Assembly (NCBI GenBank): GCA_964582525.1
Contig: CAZOSP010000013.1
Coordinates: 1-46,421 of the forward strand
Source: BB31 sp964582525
GTDB lineage: Bacteria > Pseudomonadota > Gammaproteobacteria > Beggiatoales > Beggiatoaceae
Length of the DNA stretch: 46,421 nucleotides
Reading direction: 5' to 3'
Part shown: in pieces, positions 16,014-25,086 of the stretch
Layout of the letters: each line of letters opens with the position of its first letter
How positions within the stretch are numbered: position 1 is the first letter of the stretch
Program-made: the position numbers and the translations under genes
Notes under the pieces: generated by a model
The model's database searches: none
Told to the model about the DNA's origin: nothing
The model's input: only the letters and a program-made list of their open reading frames with translations

Positions 16014-19000
16014 TTGACTACAGATATTTTTCATATTGTCGGCATTGGTGCGTCTGCTGGCGGGCTGGAAGCTTTAGAGCAGTTTTTCCAAGCACTGCCC
16101 CAACAGGCTAATATGGCTTTTGTGGTGATTCAGCATCTTTCGCCGGATTACAAAAGCATGATGGCAGAGATTTTATCCAAATCCACCGCCATGCCGGTTT
16201 GCGAAGCGGCAGACATCATGCCGGTAAAACCCGGTCATGTGTACCTAATCCCGCCAAAGAAAATGATGACCATTAGTCAAGGCTGCTTGCGTTTGACCGA
16301 GAAAAGTCGGCAGAGCGGCTTGGTATTGCCGATTGATACTTTTTTTCATTCGCTGGCGCAAGATCAAGGTGAACAGGCGATAGCGATAGTCCTGTCCGGC
16401 ACCGGCAGCGATGGCACTCGCGGTATTCGTAGCATCAAAGAGCAAGATGGCATGGTGATGGTGCAGCGTCGTGACTCGGCGCGTTTTGACGGAATGCCGC
16501 AAAGCGCGATTAATACCGGCTTGGCGGATTTTGTCTTGTCGCCCGGCGAAATGCCCGAAGCATTAACTAAATTTGTCGTGCATCCAACCATCAGCCTGCC
16601 GTCAAATTCGACTGAACCGCCGCTGGCGCAAGGTGATCCGCTGACGCGCATTCTGACTCAGGTGAAAAATTATGCGCGGGTCGATTTTAATCAATACAAA
16701 CCCGCTACAGTGTTGCGCCGCATTGAACGCCGCGCCAGCATTCGCCAGTGCCGCGATGTCAATGAGTATGTGCAGTTGCTGGAAGGCTCGGAAGTAGAAT
16801 GCAAAACCCTGTACAAAGAACTGCTCATCGGGGTGACTCAGTTTTTCCGCAATACCGACACCTTTGCCAAACTGGAAGAGTTAATCATTCCGCAAATTTT
16901 CGCCAGTAAACAGCCGGATGAGGGTATCCGCGTGTGGGTGGCGGGCTGTTCGACCGGTGAAGAGGCGTATTCGATAGCTTTTTTGCTGGCGGAATATCGA
17001 GAAAAAATCAATGCACCTCAGGACATTAAGATTTTTGCTACCGATATTGATACGCAGGCTCTGGAGTTTGCTGCCAGTGCCGAGTATCCAGAAAGCACAG
17101 TGGCGGATGTGCCGCCGGAACGCTTGGCGAGCTTTCTGGTCAAGCGCGACAATGATCACTATGTGGTCAATCCCAAATTGCGCAAAATGGTGGTGTTCGC
17201 CCAACACGATCTGACCAGCAGTCCGCCGTTTAATCGGCTTGACCTGATTTCCTGCCGTAATCTGTTCATTTATTTGCAAGCCTCAGTGCAAGAGCGGATT
17301 CTGCATTTGTTCCATTTCGCGCTTAAACAACAGGGCTTTTTGTTGCTCGGCGAAAGTGAAAGCATTAGCGACAGTGCTTCGATTTTTCATTGCTTGGATA
17401 AGCACCACAAACTCTACCGCGCTCGTGCGGGCGTGTCACCGACTTCGCCACATTGGCGCGAAATGCCACACTTGTTAAGCGAATTAAGCCAGTTGCCGCC
17501 GCCGCTGGTGCCGGTCACGGCAGGCAGCAAGAGCGTCTCGCGGCAATTAAGCGATAATTTACAAAAAATCTTACTAGAGCGTTTTTTGCCGCCCTGCCTG
17601 TTGATTAACGATAATCTTGATGTGCTGTATGTCAGCGACCATGCCGGACGCTATCTGCATGTGCGCGGGTTGCCGGATTACAGCTTGCTACGCATGTTGC
17701 CCGATAGCATGGCGGCTTATGCTCGCACCGCTGTCAACAATGCCCTCAAACAGGGGCGACCGGTGGTGTATAAGGCAAGTCTGGATAAATACGCGGCAGA
17801 TTCGCCGCAAATCAATTTGCATGTTGAACCGTTGCGGCAGAAACACGGCGGTGCGCCGCTGTTGCTCGTAAGGTTTGAGGACAGTGTGCCGCTGCCGTTG
17901 CCGTCTAGTGACGAAATACCGCTAGAATTTTCCCCCGATTCGCGCCAACATCTGGAGGAAATAGAAAAGGAACTCACTTACACCCGCGAAACCCTGCAAG
18001 CCACCATTGAAGAATTAGAAACGTCCAATGAAGAACTGCAATCCACTAACGAAGAGCTGCTGGCTGCCAATGAAGAATTGCAATCCACCAACGAAGAATT
18101 GCAAGCGGTGAATGAAGAACTGGTCACGGTCAACAGCGAACATCAGCATAAAATTCAGGAACTCGAAGAAGTGAATGAAACTGTCGATAACCTGATGCGT
18201 AGCTCGCGGGTCGGCACCGTGTTTCTCGATGAAAAATTGCGTATTCGGCGTTTTAATCCTGCCATCCAACAAGAAGTACATCTGATTGATAATGACATCG
18301 GGCGACCTTTTGATGATATTCGCCATCACCTGAAATATCCGGCTTTGCAACATGATTTGCAACAAGTCATGCTGCATCAGCAAGGGCGCGACCTAGAAGT
18401 CGAAAGCGAAGATGGGCGTTGGTATTTGTTGCAAATCTCGCCTTATTTAACCAGGGGCGGCAGCATCAATGGTTGCGTGGTTAATTTGGTGAACATTACG
18501 CAACGCAAACACACCGAACAGCGGATGCAAGATTCCGAAGAACGCTTGCAACTGGCGACTGAAGCTGGCGGCATTGGTATTTGGGAATTAGATATAGAAA
18601 CCAATGGGTTGCGCTTAGACGATATGATGTTTCATCTGTATGGTATGAGCGATGACAATGCGGCGGATACTTATGAACAATGGCGCGCCCATATTCATGC
18701 CGATGATTTACCCATCGCAGAAGGCATTTTGCAACAAAGCATTGCCAATAAAACCCCCAATTTTGAGCAACAATTTCGTGTTCTGCATCCTAACGGTGAT
18801 ACCCGCTACATCCACGCTCGCGCCCGCTTGCTGTGCAAAAAAAATGGCACGCCGTGCCGCGTGCTGGGGGTGAACTGGGACGAAACCCGCGAACTCAGTG
18901 CCATGCAGGCGTTGCGGCAAACCCGCGATGTTCTCAACACCACACAAGAATTAGCGCGTATCGGCGGCTGGGAATACGACATTGCCAGTCAGCGTTTGCT

Positions 19001-20705
19001 GTGGACCGAGCAGATGTATCACCTGTATGAGCTAGAGCCTGGCACCTTGATCAATTTGCAGCAATGTCAGCAGTTTTATCACAGCGACGATCAGTCGCGC
19101 ATCCATGCCGCCTTAAACGAAGCTTTGCAACAAGGCACGGAGTGGGACATTGAATGCCGTTTTGTCGGCGCGACAGGCACGCCCTTATGGGTACGCAGTT
19201 CGGGTAAACCGATTTATGAAAACCACAACATCATCAAATTACAAGGCTTTTTGCAAGACATCAGTGCGCAAAAAAGCACCGAAGCCGAACTCTACCACGC
19301 CCGCGAAGCCGCTGAACAAGCCAATCGCGCTAAAAGTGCTTTTTTGGCTAATATGAGCCATGAATTACGCACTCCGCTCAACGCCATCATGGGCTATATT
19401 CAGCTTTTACAAAGCGATGCAGAAATCTCCCAGCAAGCGCATGACAAACTCGGCATTGTGCAGCGCAGCAGCGAACATTTATTGACCTTAATCAATGACG
19501 TTCTCGATCTTGCCAAAGTGGAAGCCGGCAAACTGGAAAGCAAAAAAACTGACATTCATTTGCAAGGTTTTCTGGATGATATTGTGCAGATGTTCAAAAT
19601 TCGCGCAGAAGAAAAAAATCTGACTTTTTTCTATGAAACCAGTTTTATTGATGACGCTACAGGAAAGTACGGTTTACCGGTGAAAGTAAAAACCGATGAA
19701 AAACATTTGCGCGAAATTCTTATCAATTTACTCGGCAATGCGGTTAAATTCACCCACCAAGGACAAATCACCCTGCGCATAAGCTATGCGCAAGACAAGA
19801 TGCGCTTAGATGTTGAAGACAGCGGTTCGGGCATTCCGGAACAAGAATTAACCAGTATTTTTGAGCCTTTTCATCAAGGCTCAAGCAGTTTTTACGCGGG
19901 CGGTACCGGGCTAGGCTTGTCTATTAGCAAAAGATTGGTGGATTTATTGGAAGGCACGTTGACAGTTAAAAGCACCCCGCAAGTCGGCAGCGTGTTTAGT
20001 GTAGAACTGCCTTTGCAGGTCACGCAATGGGAAGAACAGGATCAAGACTCGCTGGAACCGCCACCGCCTAGCATACGACGGGTGAAAGGCTACCAGGGGG
20101 CGCGGCGCAAGGTGTTGGTGGTTGATGACATTGCCGAAAATCGCTCGGTATTAGTCGATTTTCTGCATCCGCTTGGCTTTCAAGTTGCCGAAGCGGTGAA
20201 TGGCAAAAACGCTTTAGCCGTTGCCGATACTTTTGTTCCCGATATTATTTTAATGGATTTACGGATGCCGGTGATGAATGGTTTTGATTGTATTTCGGCA
20301 TTGCGCCAACAAGAGGCATTCAAACAGAGTGCGATTATTGCCTGCTCCGCCAGCGTTTTCCATGATCAACAACAACGTGCATTCACTTTAGGGGCTAATG
20401 ATTTTCTGGAAAAACCATTGAATATCATGGAGTTGATTAGTTCTTTTGAGCGTCATTGCGGGATTGAATGGATTGAAGAAGTCAGCAGCACAGGAACGCT
20501 AGGCACTGTCGTCAAACCGCCCGACGCGCTGTTGCAGCCTTTGCGTGAAGCCGTACAAATTGGTGATATTAATCGCATTGAGACACTGCTTGAAGCACTG
20601 GATAGCGATGAGTACGCTGTTTTTCGAGACAAAGGACTTAAATACATTCAGCAATTTAACTTAAGTGCGTTGCAAAAACTGGTGGACACCTATGGGAGCG
20701 GCTAA
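16014..20705 (+). CDS. CheB-CheR-PAS-histidine kinase-receiver fusion protein
   Basis: A 1563-residue cytoplasmic signalling protein. Residues 5-195 are a CheB methylesterase with S14 (GASAGG), H41 (VIQH) and D133 (GTGSDG). Residues about 205-480 are a CheR methyltransferase (RRIERR, WVAGCSTGEEAYS). A coiled coil with repeated TNEEL units spans about 640-725. Three PAS domains follow to about 1095. A HisKA domain has H1116 (MSHELRTPLN), then HATPase (NAVKF, GTGLGLSIS) and a receiver with D1415 (LMDLRMP). The start is TTG at 16014, with GAGA eight bases before it. No in-frame ATG precedes the domain. It probably couples receptor-like methylation chemistry to phosphorelay, and its input is unknown. 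The stop codon lies in a dispersed repeat. Confidence 0.93.
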   Translation: MTTDIFHIVGIGASAGGLEALEQFFQALPQQANMAFVVIQHLSPDYKSMMAEILSKSTAMPVCEAADIMPVKPGHVYLIPPKKMMTISQGCLRLTEKSRQSGLVLPIDTFFHSLAQDQGEQAIAIVLSGTGSDGTRGIRSIKEQDGMVMVQRRDSARFDGMPQSAINTGLADFVLSPGEMPEALTKFVVHPTISLPSNSTEPPLAQGDPLTRILTQVKNYARVDFNQYKPATVLRRIERRASIRQCRDVNEYVQLLEGSEVECKTLYKELLIGVTQFFRNTDTFAKLEELIIPQIFASKQPDEGIRVWVAGCSTGEEAYSIAFLLAEYREKINAPQDIKIFATDIDTQALEFAASAEYPESTVADVPPERLASFLVKRDNDHYVVNPKLRKMVVFAQHDLTSSPPFNRLDLISCRNLFIYLQASVQERILHLFHFALKQQGFLLLGESESISDSASIFHCLDKHHKLYRARAGVSPTSPHWREMPHLLSELSQLPPPLVPVTAGSKSVSRQLSDNLQKILLERFLPPCLLINDNLDVLYVSDHAGRYLHVRGLPDYSLLRMLPDSMAAYARTAVNNALKQGRPVVYKASLDKYAADSPQINLHVEPLRQKHGGAPLLLVRFEDSVPLPLPSSDEIPLEFSPDSRQHLEEIEKELTYTRETLQATIEELETSNEELQSTNEELLAANEELQSTNEELQAVNEELVTVNSEHQHKIQELEEVNETVDNLMRSSRVGTVFLDEKLRIRRFNPAIQQEVHLIDNDIGRPFDDIRHHLKYPALQHDLQQVMLHQQGRDLEVESEDGRWYLLQISPYLTRGGSINGCVVNLVNITQRKHTEQRMQDSEERLQLATEAGGIGIWELDIETNGLRLDDMMFHLYGMSDDNAADTYEQWRAHIHADDLPIAEGILQQSIANKTPNFEQQFRVLHPNGDTRYIHARARLLCKKNGTPCRVLGVNWDETRELSAMQALRQTRDVLNTTQELARIGGWEYDIASQRLLWTEQMYHLYELEPGTLINLQQCQQFYHSDDQSRIHAALNEALQQGTEWDIECRFVGATGTPLWVRSSGKPIYENHNIIKLQGFLQDISAQKSTEAELYHAREAAEQANRAKSAFLANMSHELRTPLNAIMGYIQLLQSDAEISQQAHDKLGIVQRSSEHLLTLINDVLDLAKVEAGKLESKKTDIHLQGFLDDIVQMFKIRAEEKNLTFFYETSFIDDATGKYGLPVKVKTDEKHLREILINLLGNAVKFTHQGQITLRISYAQDKMRLDVEDSGSGIPEQELTSIFEPFHQGSSSFYAGGTGLGLSISKRLVDLLEGTLTVKSTPQVGSVFSVELPLQVTQWEEQDQDSLEPPPPSIRRVKGYQGARRKVLVVDDIAENRSVLVDFLHPLGFQVAEAVNGKNALAVADTFVPDIILMDLRMPVMNGFDCISALRQQEAFKQSAIIACSASVFHDQQQRAFTLGANDFLEKPLNIMELISSFERHCGIEWIEEVSSTGTLGTVVKPPDALLQPLREAVQIGDINRIETLLEALDSDEYAVFRDKGLKYIQQFNLSALQKLVDTYGSG

Positions 20706-20755
20706 CTACCTGGGAGCGGCTGACTTACTGGGAGCGGCTGACTTCCAAGTCAGCC
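20694..20755 (+). repeat. GGGAGCGGCTGAC repeat overlapping the kinase stop codon
   Basis: Three 18-bp units at 20694, 20712 and 20730. The first provides the final Gly-Ser-Gly codons and TAA of the kinase. The last forms a perfect 9-bp hairpin (GGCTGACTT, 20736-20744, against 20747-20755). The following CGAAACGCCGCC matches the sequence after the hairpin in the 2895 copy. A smaller hairpin ACCGCA/TGCGGT lies at 20784-20798, before bioD. Confidence 0.85.
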
Positions 20756-20840
20756 GAAACGCCGCCTGATCAATCACATCTCCACCGCACGATGCGGTTC
20801 GCAAAAAGACGCTCACCGCATCCTACCATAGGCTATTCTC

Positions 20841-21542
20841 ATGTTTTCAAACCTTCAAAAACCTCTTTTTATCACCGGTACAGACACCGAAATCGGCAAA
20901 ACTTGGGCAACTTTAGCCATCATGCAGGTTCTCAAAAATCAAGGCTTGCGGGTGCTGGGCATGAAACCCGTTGCCAGCGGTTGCGCATCCACAGCAGCCG
21001 GCTTGCGCAACCAAGATGCCGAGCAAATTCAACAACAAGCCAGCTTTCCCCTGCCCTACGCGCAAGTTAATCCTTACGCCTTTGCAGCACCGATAGCACC
21101 GCACATTGCCGCGCAACAGCTTGGGCTTGACATTGACTTAGCCGGTTTGCAACACACCGCGCTTGCCCTGCAAGCGCAAGCCGATGTGCTGGTCATTGAA
21201 GGCGTGGGCGGCTGGCGTGTGCCGCTCAGTGCGCAGCACAGTTTGGTCGATTTAGTCAATATTTTGCAGGCGCGGGTGATTTTGGTGGTCGGCTTACGCT
21301 TGGGCTGCATTAATCACGCGCTCTTGACCGCGGAAGTGATCGCGCAAGACGGCTGCCAATGTGTCGGCTGGATTGCCAATCAATTAGACCCTCAACTCAG
21401 CGTGCAAACCGCGATTGTGGAGACTTTGCAACAGCGTTTATCCATGCCGTTGTTAGGCACGTTGCCCTACCAAGCAGAGCGCGATCTGGCGGTCTTGGCT
21501 GACGCGCTGGCAGTGATGAATCTAGTCAACCGGTCTCATTGA
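20841..21542 (+). CDS. bioD: Dethiobiotin synthetase
   Basis: A 233-residue ATP-dependent enzyme that closes the ureido ring of dethiobiotin from 7,8-diaminopelargonate and CO2, the penultimate step of biotin synthesis. The P-loop is GTDTEIGKT (13-21, with K20). KPVASG and VIEGVGGWRVPL are the substrate and metal-binding loops of the family. No other bio genes are adjacent, so the pathway is scattered. Its 3' end overlaps the convergent nnr gene by 17 bases. Confidence 0.95.
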   Translation: MFSNLQKPLFITGTDTEIGKTWATLAIMQVLKNQGLRVLGMKPVASGCASTAAGLRNQDAEQIQQQASFPLPYAQVNPYAFAAPIAPHIAAQQLGLDIDLAGLQHTALALQAQADVLVIEGVGGWRVPLSAQHSLVDLVNILQARVILVVGLRLGCINHALLTAEVIAQDGCQCVGWIANQLDPQLSVQTAIVETLQQRLSMPLLGTLPYQAERDLAVLADALAVMNLVNRSH

Positions 21543-23013
21543 CCCAACGCCGCAGGTAAGGCAACAAATCACTCGCCAATAAACCGCGCTCGCCCTGTTG
21601 CGCCGCGCTGTCGCCAGCGGCAGCGTGTAAACACACGCCCAGTTGCGTGGCGGTAGCCAGCTCCAAACCTTGCGCCAATAAACCCGCAATCACACCCGTC
21701 AACAAATCCCCCATGCCGCCGCTTGCCATGCCCGGATTGCCGGCACTGCATACACTGAGCCGTCCCTGCTGATCAGCGATCAGCGTTCCCGCGCCTTTTA
21801 GCACGCACACGCCGCCGAATTTATCTTGCAACTGCCGCGCTGCAACGAAACGATTCGCCTGCACCTGTTCGGTATTGCTTTGTAATAAACGCGCCGCTTC
21901 GCCAGCGTGCGGTGTCAGCACCGCTTGAGTGAGTTTCATCGGGGCTTTGGCTAACAAATTCAGCGCGTCAGCATCGACTACTAAAGGTTTTTGCTGCTGA
22001 ATGACCGCATTAAACAGCATCCATGCCCAATCCGATTGCCCCAGTCCGGGACCTATCGCCAGCGCGTCAGCCTGCATCAGCAATGGCTGCAAATCAACCG
22101 GGCTTTGAATGCCGCGACACATCAGCTCCGGCTGCGCAAGAGGCAGCCAAGCGGCATGACTGGGATGCGTGGCAATGCTGATTTTACCCGCGCCCGCCCG
22201 CGCAGCGGCTTGTGCCGCTAACAAGATCGCGCCGCTCATACCGGCATCGCCACCGATCAGCACAACATGCCCAAAATCGCCCTTGTGCGCGTTGCGCGGG
22301 CGCGGCGGCAATCGCCGCGTAGCCGTGCTGCACACCTCTAAGCGTTGACTGCTGGCGGGGACTTGCTGGTAAATATCGTGCGGCACGCGCAAATCGTCAA
22401 AGACCATTTGCCCGCAATGATCAACTCCCGCACCAGTAAAAAAGCCTTGCTTCAAGCCGATAAAGCTCACCGTCATGGCAGCGACTACCGCAAGACCGAG
22501 TACATTGCCGCTATCCGCTTGTAAACCAGAAGGAATGTCCACCGCAATGACCGGCACCGGATGCGCATTGATCGCCGCAATCGCCGCCGCCCACTCGCCG
22601 CTCACCGGACGATCCAAGCCGGTGCCAAAAATGCCATCAACAATCAGCGTTGCCGAATGCAGCAGCGCGCTACTAAAGACCTGCACAGACACGCCAACGG
22701 CTTGCAGATGTTGATAGGCGGTCAACGCATCGCCACGCAATTTTTTCACATCGCCGAGTTGTAAAACCTCCACAGCAACGCCATCAAGGTGCGCCAGTCT
22801 TGCAATCACATAAGCATCTCCCGCATTATTGCCCACCCCACAGACGACCGCCAAACGCGAGTTTGGTTGCAGATAGGTATCCTTTAATTGGCGAAAAACG
22901 GCTTGCGCGGCTCTTTCCATTAAACACAAGCCGGGTATTTTGTGTTGTTTTATGGCTGCCGCGTCCAAAGCGTTCACTTGAGCGGCAGTATATAAATCAG
23001 TGCTTAGTAACAT
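21526..23013 (-). CDS. nnr: Bifunctional NAD(P)H-hydrate repair enzyme
   Basis: A 495-residue fusion of NAD(P)HX epimerase (about 1-215, with GVGNNAGDAYVIAR and DIPSGL) and ADP/ATP-dependent NAD(P)HX dehydratase (about 225-495, with GHVVLIGGDAGMSGA, AIGPGLG, LTPHAGEAARLL and GNPGMASGGMGDLLTG). It repairs hydrated NADH and NADPH. The ATG at 23013 is chosen because AAGG lies about nine bases upstream. A GTG 24 bases earlier is in frame. In many gammaproteobacteria nnr precedes tsaE and amiB, but not here. Confidence 0.95.
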   Translation of the reverse strand: MLLSTDLYTAAQVNALDAAAIKQHKIPGLCLMERAAQAVFRQLKDTYLQPNSRLAVVCGVGNNAGDAYVIARLAHLDGVAVEVLQLGDVKKLRGDALTAYQHLQAVGVSVQVFSSALLHSATLIVDGIFGTGLDRPVSGEWAAAIAAINAHPVPVIAVDIPSGLQADSGNVLGLAVVAAMTVSFIGLKQGFFTGAGVDHCGQMVFDDLRVPHDIYQQVPASSQRLEVCSTATRRLPPRPRNAHKGDFGHVVLIGGDAGMSGAILLAAQAAARAGAGKISIATHPSHAAWLPLAQPELMCRGIQSPVDLQPLLMQADALAIGPGLGQSDWAWMLFNAVIQQQKPLVVDADALNLLAKAPMKLTQAVLTPHAGEAARLLQSNTEQVQANRFVAARQLQDKFGGVCVLKGAGTLIADQQGRLSVCSAGNPGMASGGMGDLLTGVIAGLLAQGLELATATQLGVCLHAAAGDSAAQQGERGLLASDLLPYLRRWVNETG

Positions 23014-23385
23014 GTTATTCAACCTTCGTTCGCTCACTTAAGCGGTAAAAAGCTATTTTTTATGACAAAAATAGCAAAAATTACAATTTACATACTATCT
23101 GAGAATTTTCTGATATGATCGTATAATAATAACAATCTATTGAGAACTTCTATATCTCAATTTTATCCCGACGTAAGACTGTTACTTGATAAACCCTATA
23201 TCACCCAATAGGGCGTAGAGCTTGCCTGTTTACTCAAATATAAATCAATATAAATCAATAGATTAAAAATATTTATGAGTAAAAGCAAAGGCTCAATACA
23301 AAAATCACCGGTAAACAGCGTACATTTCAATTATTCCATAAATACGTCATTTCTATTGCTTTCATAGATAAGGAGCATGAAATTC
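23014..23385. other. AT-rich intergenic region upstream of the KamA-like gene
   Basis: About 370 bases without a gene. TATAAT occurs at 23122-23127 but no good -35 lies 16-18 bases before it. The phrase TATAAATCAA is repeated in tandem near 23239-23261. AAGGAG at 23370-23375 is the ribosome binding site of the next gene. No clear operator or riboswitch seen. Confidence 0.5.
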
Positions 23386-24759
23386 ATGATGAGACAAGAT
23401 AACACCGCAGAAATGCTAGGTTTTAGCAATATCCAAGATTTTCAAGTTTATACCGAACGCCAACTGGATAAAATTCCACATATTCACCGCTTATCGACTG
23501 AGCAACGATTTAATATGCGCGTGGTCGCTCAGGTTCTGCCGTTTCGCGTCAACCGTTATGTGATTGATGAACTGATTAATTGGGATAATGTGCCGAATGA
23601 TCCGATTTTTCAGTTGACTTTTCCGCAGCCCGGCATGTTGTCTGACGCGCAATTTCAACGTATGGCACATCTGATGCGCAACTCGGCTGATAAAAAACAC
23701 ATCAACCAGACTGCTTGGCAGATTCGCCACGAACTAAACCCGCATCCCTCCGGACAGCGCGAGATGAATATGCCGCTGCTAGACGGCGAGCGTCTCACCG
23801 GCTTGCAGCACAAATATAAAGAAACCGTGCTGTTTTTTCCTAGCCAAGGGCAAACTTGTCATGCTTACTGCACTTTCTGTTTTCGCTGGGCGCAATTTAT
23901 CGGCGACAAAGATTTGCGTTTTGCCATGAATGAAGTGGAAAAACTCCACACTTATCTGGAAAGACACACCGAAGTCAGCGATCTACTACTCACCGGCGGC
24001 GATCCTATGGTGATGAAAACCAAGCATTTGAAGGCTTATCTCGAAGCACTGCTGCATCCCCGTTTTAATCATATTCAAACCATTCGAATCGGCACTAAAT
24101 CGCTTTCTTTTTGGCCCCAACGCTTTGTTACGGATGAAGATTCAGCCGCTTTATTGCATTTATTTGAACAATTAAGCGCGGCGGGTAAACAAGTCGCTAT
24201 TATGGCGCATTTTAATCATTGGCAGGAAATGGATACCAGCATTGCGCAAGAGGCAATCCGCTTAATTCGCAATACCGGGGCAATTATTCGCAGTCAATCG
24301 CCTTTGATTGCGCATATTAATGATTCTGCTGAAGTATGGGCGCGGATGTGGAAAACGCAGGTGAATGTGGGGATTTATCCCTATTACATGTTTATTGAAC
24401 GCGATACCGGGGCAAAAAATTATTTTGAGTTGCCGCTGCTGCGTGCTTGGGAGATTTATCGGGATGCCATGCAACAGGTATCGGGTTTGGCACGCACCGC
24501 ACGCGGTCCGTCCATGAGTGCTGCGCCGGGCAAAATTGAAATACAGGGCGTGGCAGACATCGCTGGCGAAAAGGTGTTTGTCCTGCGCTTTATTCAAGGG
24601 CGTAATCCGGACTGGGTGCAGCGTCCTTTCTTTGCCCAATATGATAAAAATGCAACCTGGCTGCATCAATTAAAACCTGCCTTCGGCGCAGAAAAGTTTT
24701 TCTTCACCGATGAATTTGCCCACATGCAAGCCAAATCGCAGATGCACCTGGTGTCATAA
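23386..24759 (+). CDS. KamA-family radical SAM protein, lysine 2,3-aminomutase-like
   Basis: A 457-residue radical SAM enzyme. The 4Fe-4S motif CHAYCTFC has Cys at 158, 162 and 165. TGGDPMVM follows as the SAM-binding strand. K383 in SAAPGKIEI aligns with the PLP-binding Lys of lysine 2,3-aminomutase. The family moves an amino group from the alpha to the beta carbon. The lysine 2,3-aminomutase DAPGGGGK segment is changed here to SAAPGK, so the Asp that helps bind the lysine side-chain amine is absent and the substrate may not be lysine. AAGGAG ends at 23375, one base before an ATG at 23377 but ten before 23386, so the second ATG is the likelier start. It is longer than EpmB and stands alone. 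Confidence 0.85.
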   Translation: MMRQDNTAEMLGFSNIQDFQVYTERQLDKIPHIHRLSTEQRFNMRVVAQVLPFRVNRYVIDELINWDNVPNDPIFQLTFPQPGMLSDAQFQRMAHLMRNSADKKHINQTAWQIRHELNPHPSGQREMNMPLLDGERLTGLQHKYKETVLFFPSQGQTCHAYCTFCFRWAQFIGDKDLRFAMNEVEKLHTYLERHTEVSDLLLTGGDPMVMKTKHLKAYLEALLHPRFNHIQTIRIGTKSLSFWPQRFVTDEDSAALLHLFEQLSAAGKQVAIMAHFNHWQEMDTSIAQEAIRLIRNTGAIIRSQSPLIAHINDSAEVWARMWKTQVNVGIYPYYMFIERDTGAKNYFELPLLRAWEIYRDAMQQVSGLARTARGPSMSAAPGKIEIQGVADIAGEKVFVLRFIQGRNPDWVQRPFFAQYDKNATWLHQLKPAFGAEKFFFTDEFAHMQAKSQMHLVS

Positions 24760-24763
24760 AGAT

Positions 24764-25033
24764 GGGTATTCAATAATACCCGACACGCAACCCTTCTAGC
24801 GTGCTTCAGATAAATAATTTCTAAAAACCTGACAGGTTTGCGGAAGGCAATTTAATGATCTGAAAATCTATTGCCAGCGTCGCTGGACCGTTAGTACAGA
24901 CCGCAACGCGGTCAAGATCGCATTCCCAAGTGGCACTTGGAAACGAGGGCAAAAACCTAGAGGGTTTGCGAAGTTTTGCGTCCGCGTACTTTCGGGGATT
25001 ATTTCGTGGTTATTCCTAAGTCGCGCTAGGAGG
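24764..25033. repeat. Array of five small palindromes after the KamA-like gene
   Basis: In order: GGGTATT/AATACCC (24764-24781), just after the stop and possibly a weak terminator; AAACCTGACAGGTTT (24825-24839); CCAGCGTCGCTGG (24874-24886); GACCGC/GCGGTC (about 24899-24912); and CCAAGTGGCACTTGG (24926-24940) followed by AAACGAGG. A CCTAAGTCGCGCTAGG-like segment precedes AGGAGG at 25028-25033. No gene is visible in 24760-25039. Confidence 0.75.
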
Positions 25034-25039
25034 ATTGAA

Positions 25040-25081
25040 ATGCTAAAATCTTTTCCCGTCCGCCTCAAATTGAGTCTCTAA
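25040..25081 (+). CDS. Possible 13-codon leader ORF before the hybrid kinase
   Basis: A perfect AGGAGG (25028-25033) lies six bases before ATG at 25040. The frame encodes MLKSFPVRLKLSL and stops at 25081, five bases before the kinase ATG, which has no Shine-Dalgarno of its own. The peptide looks like the start of a membrane sensor, so it could be a coupling leader or the true kinase start separated by a frameshift. AGGAGG could also be part of a dispersed repeat. Confidence 0.35.
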   Translation: MLKSFPVRLKLSL

Positions 25082-25086
25082 CCTTC

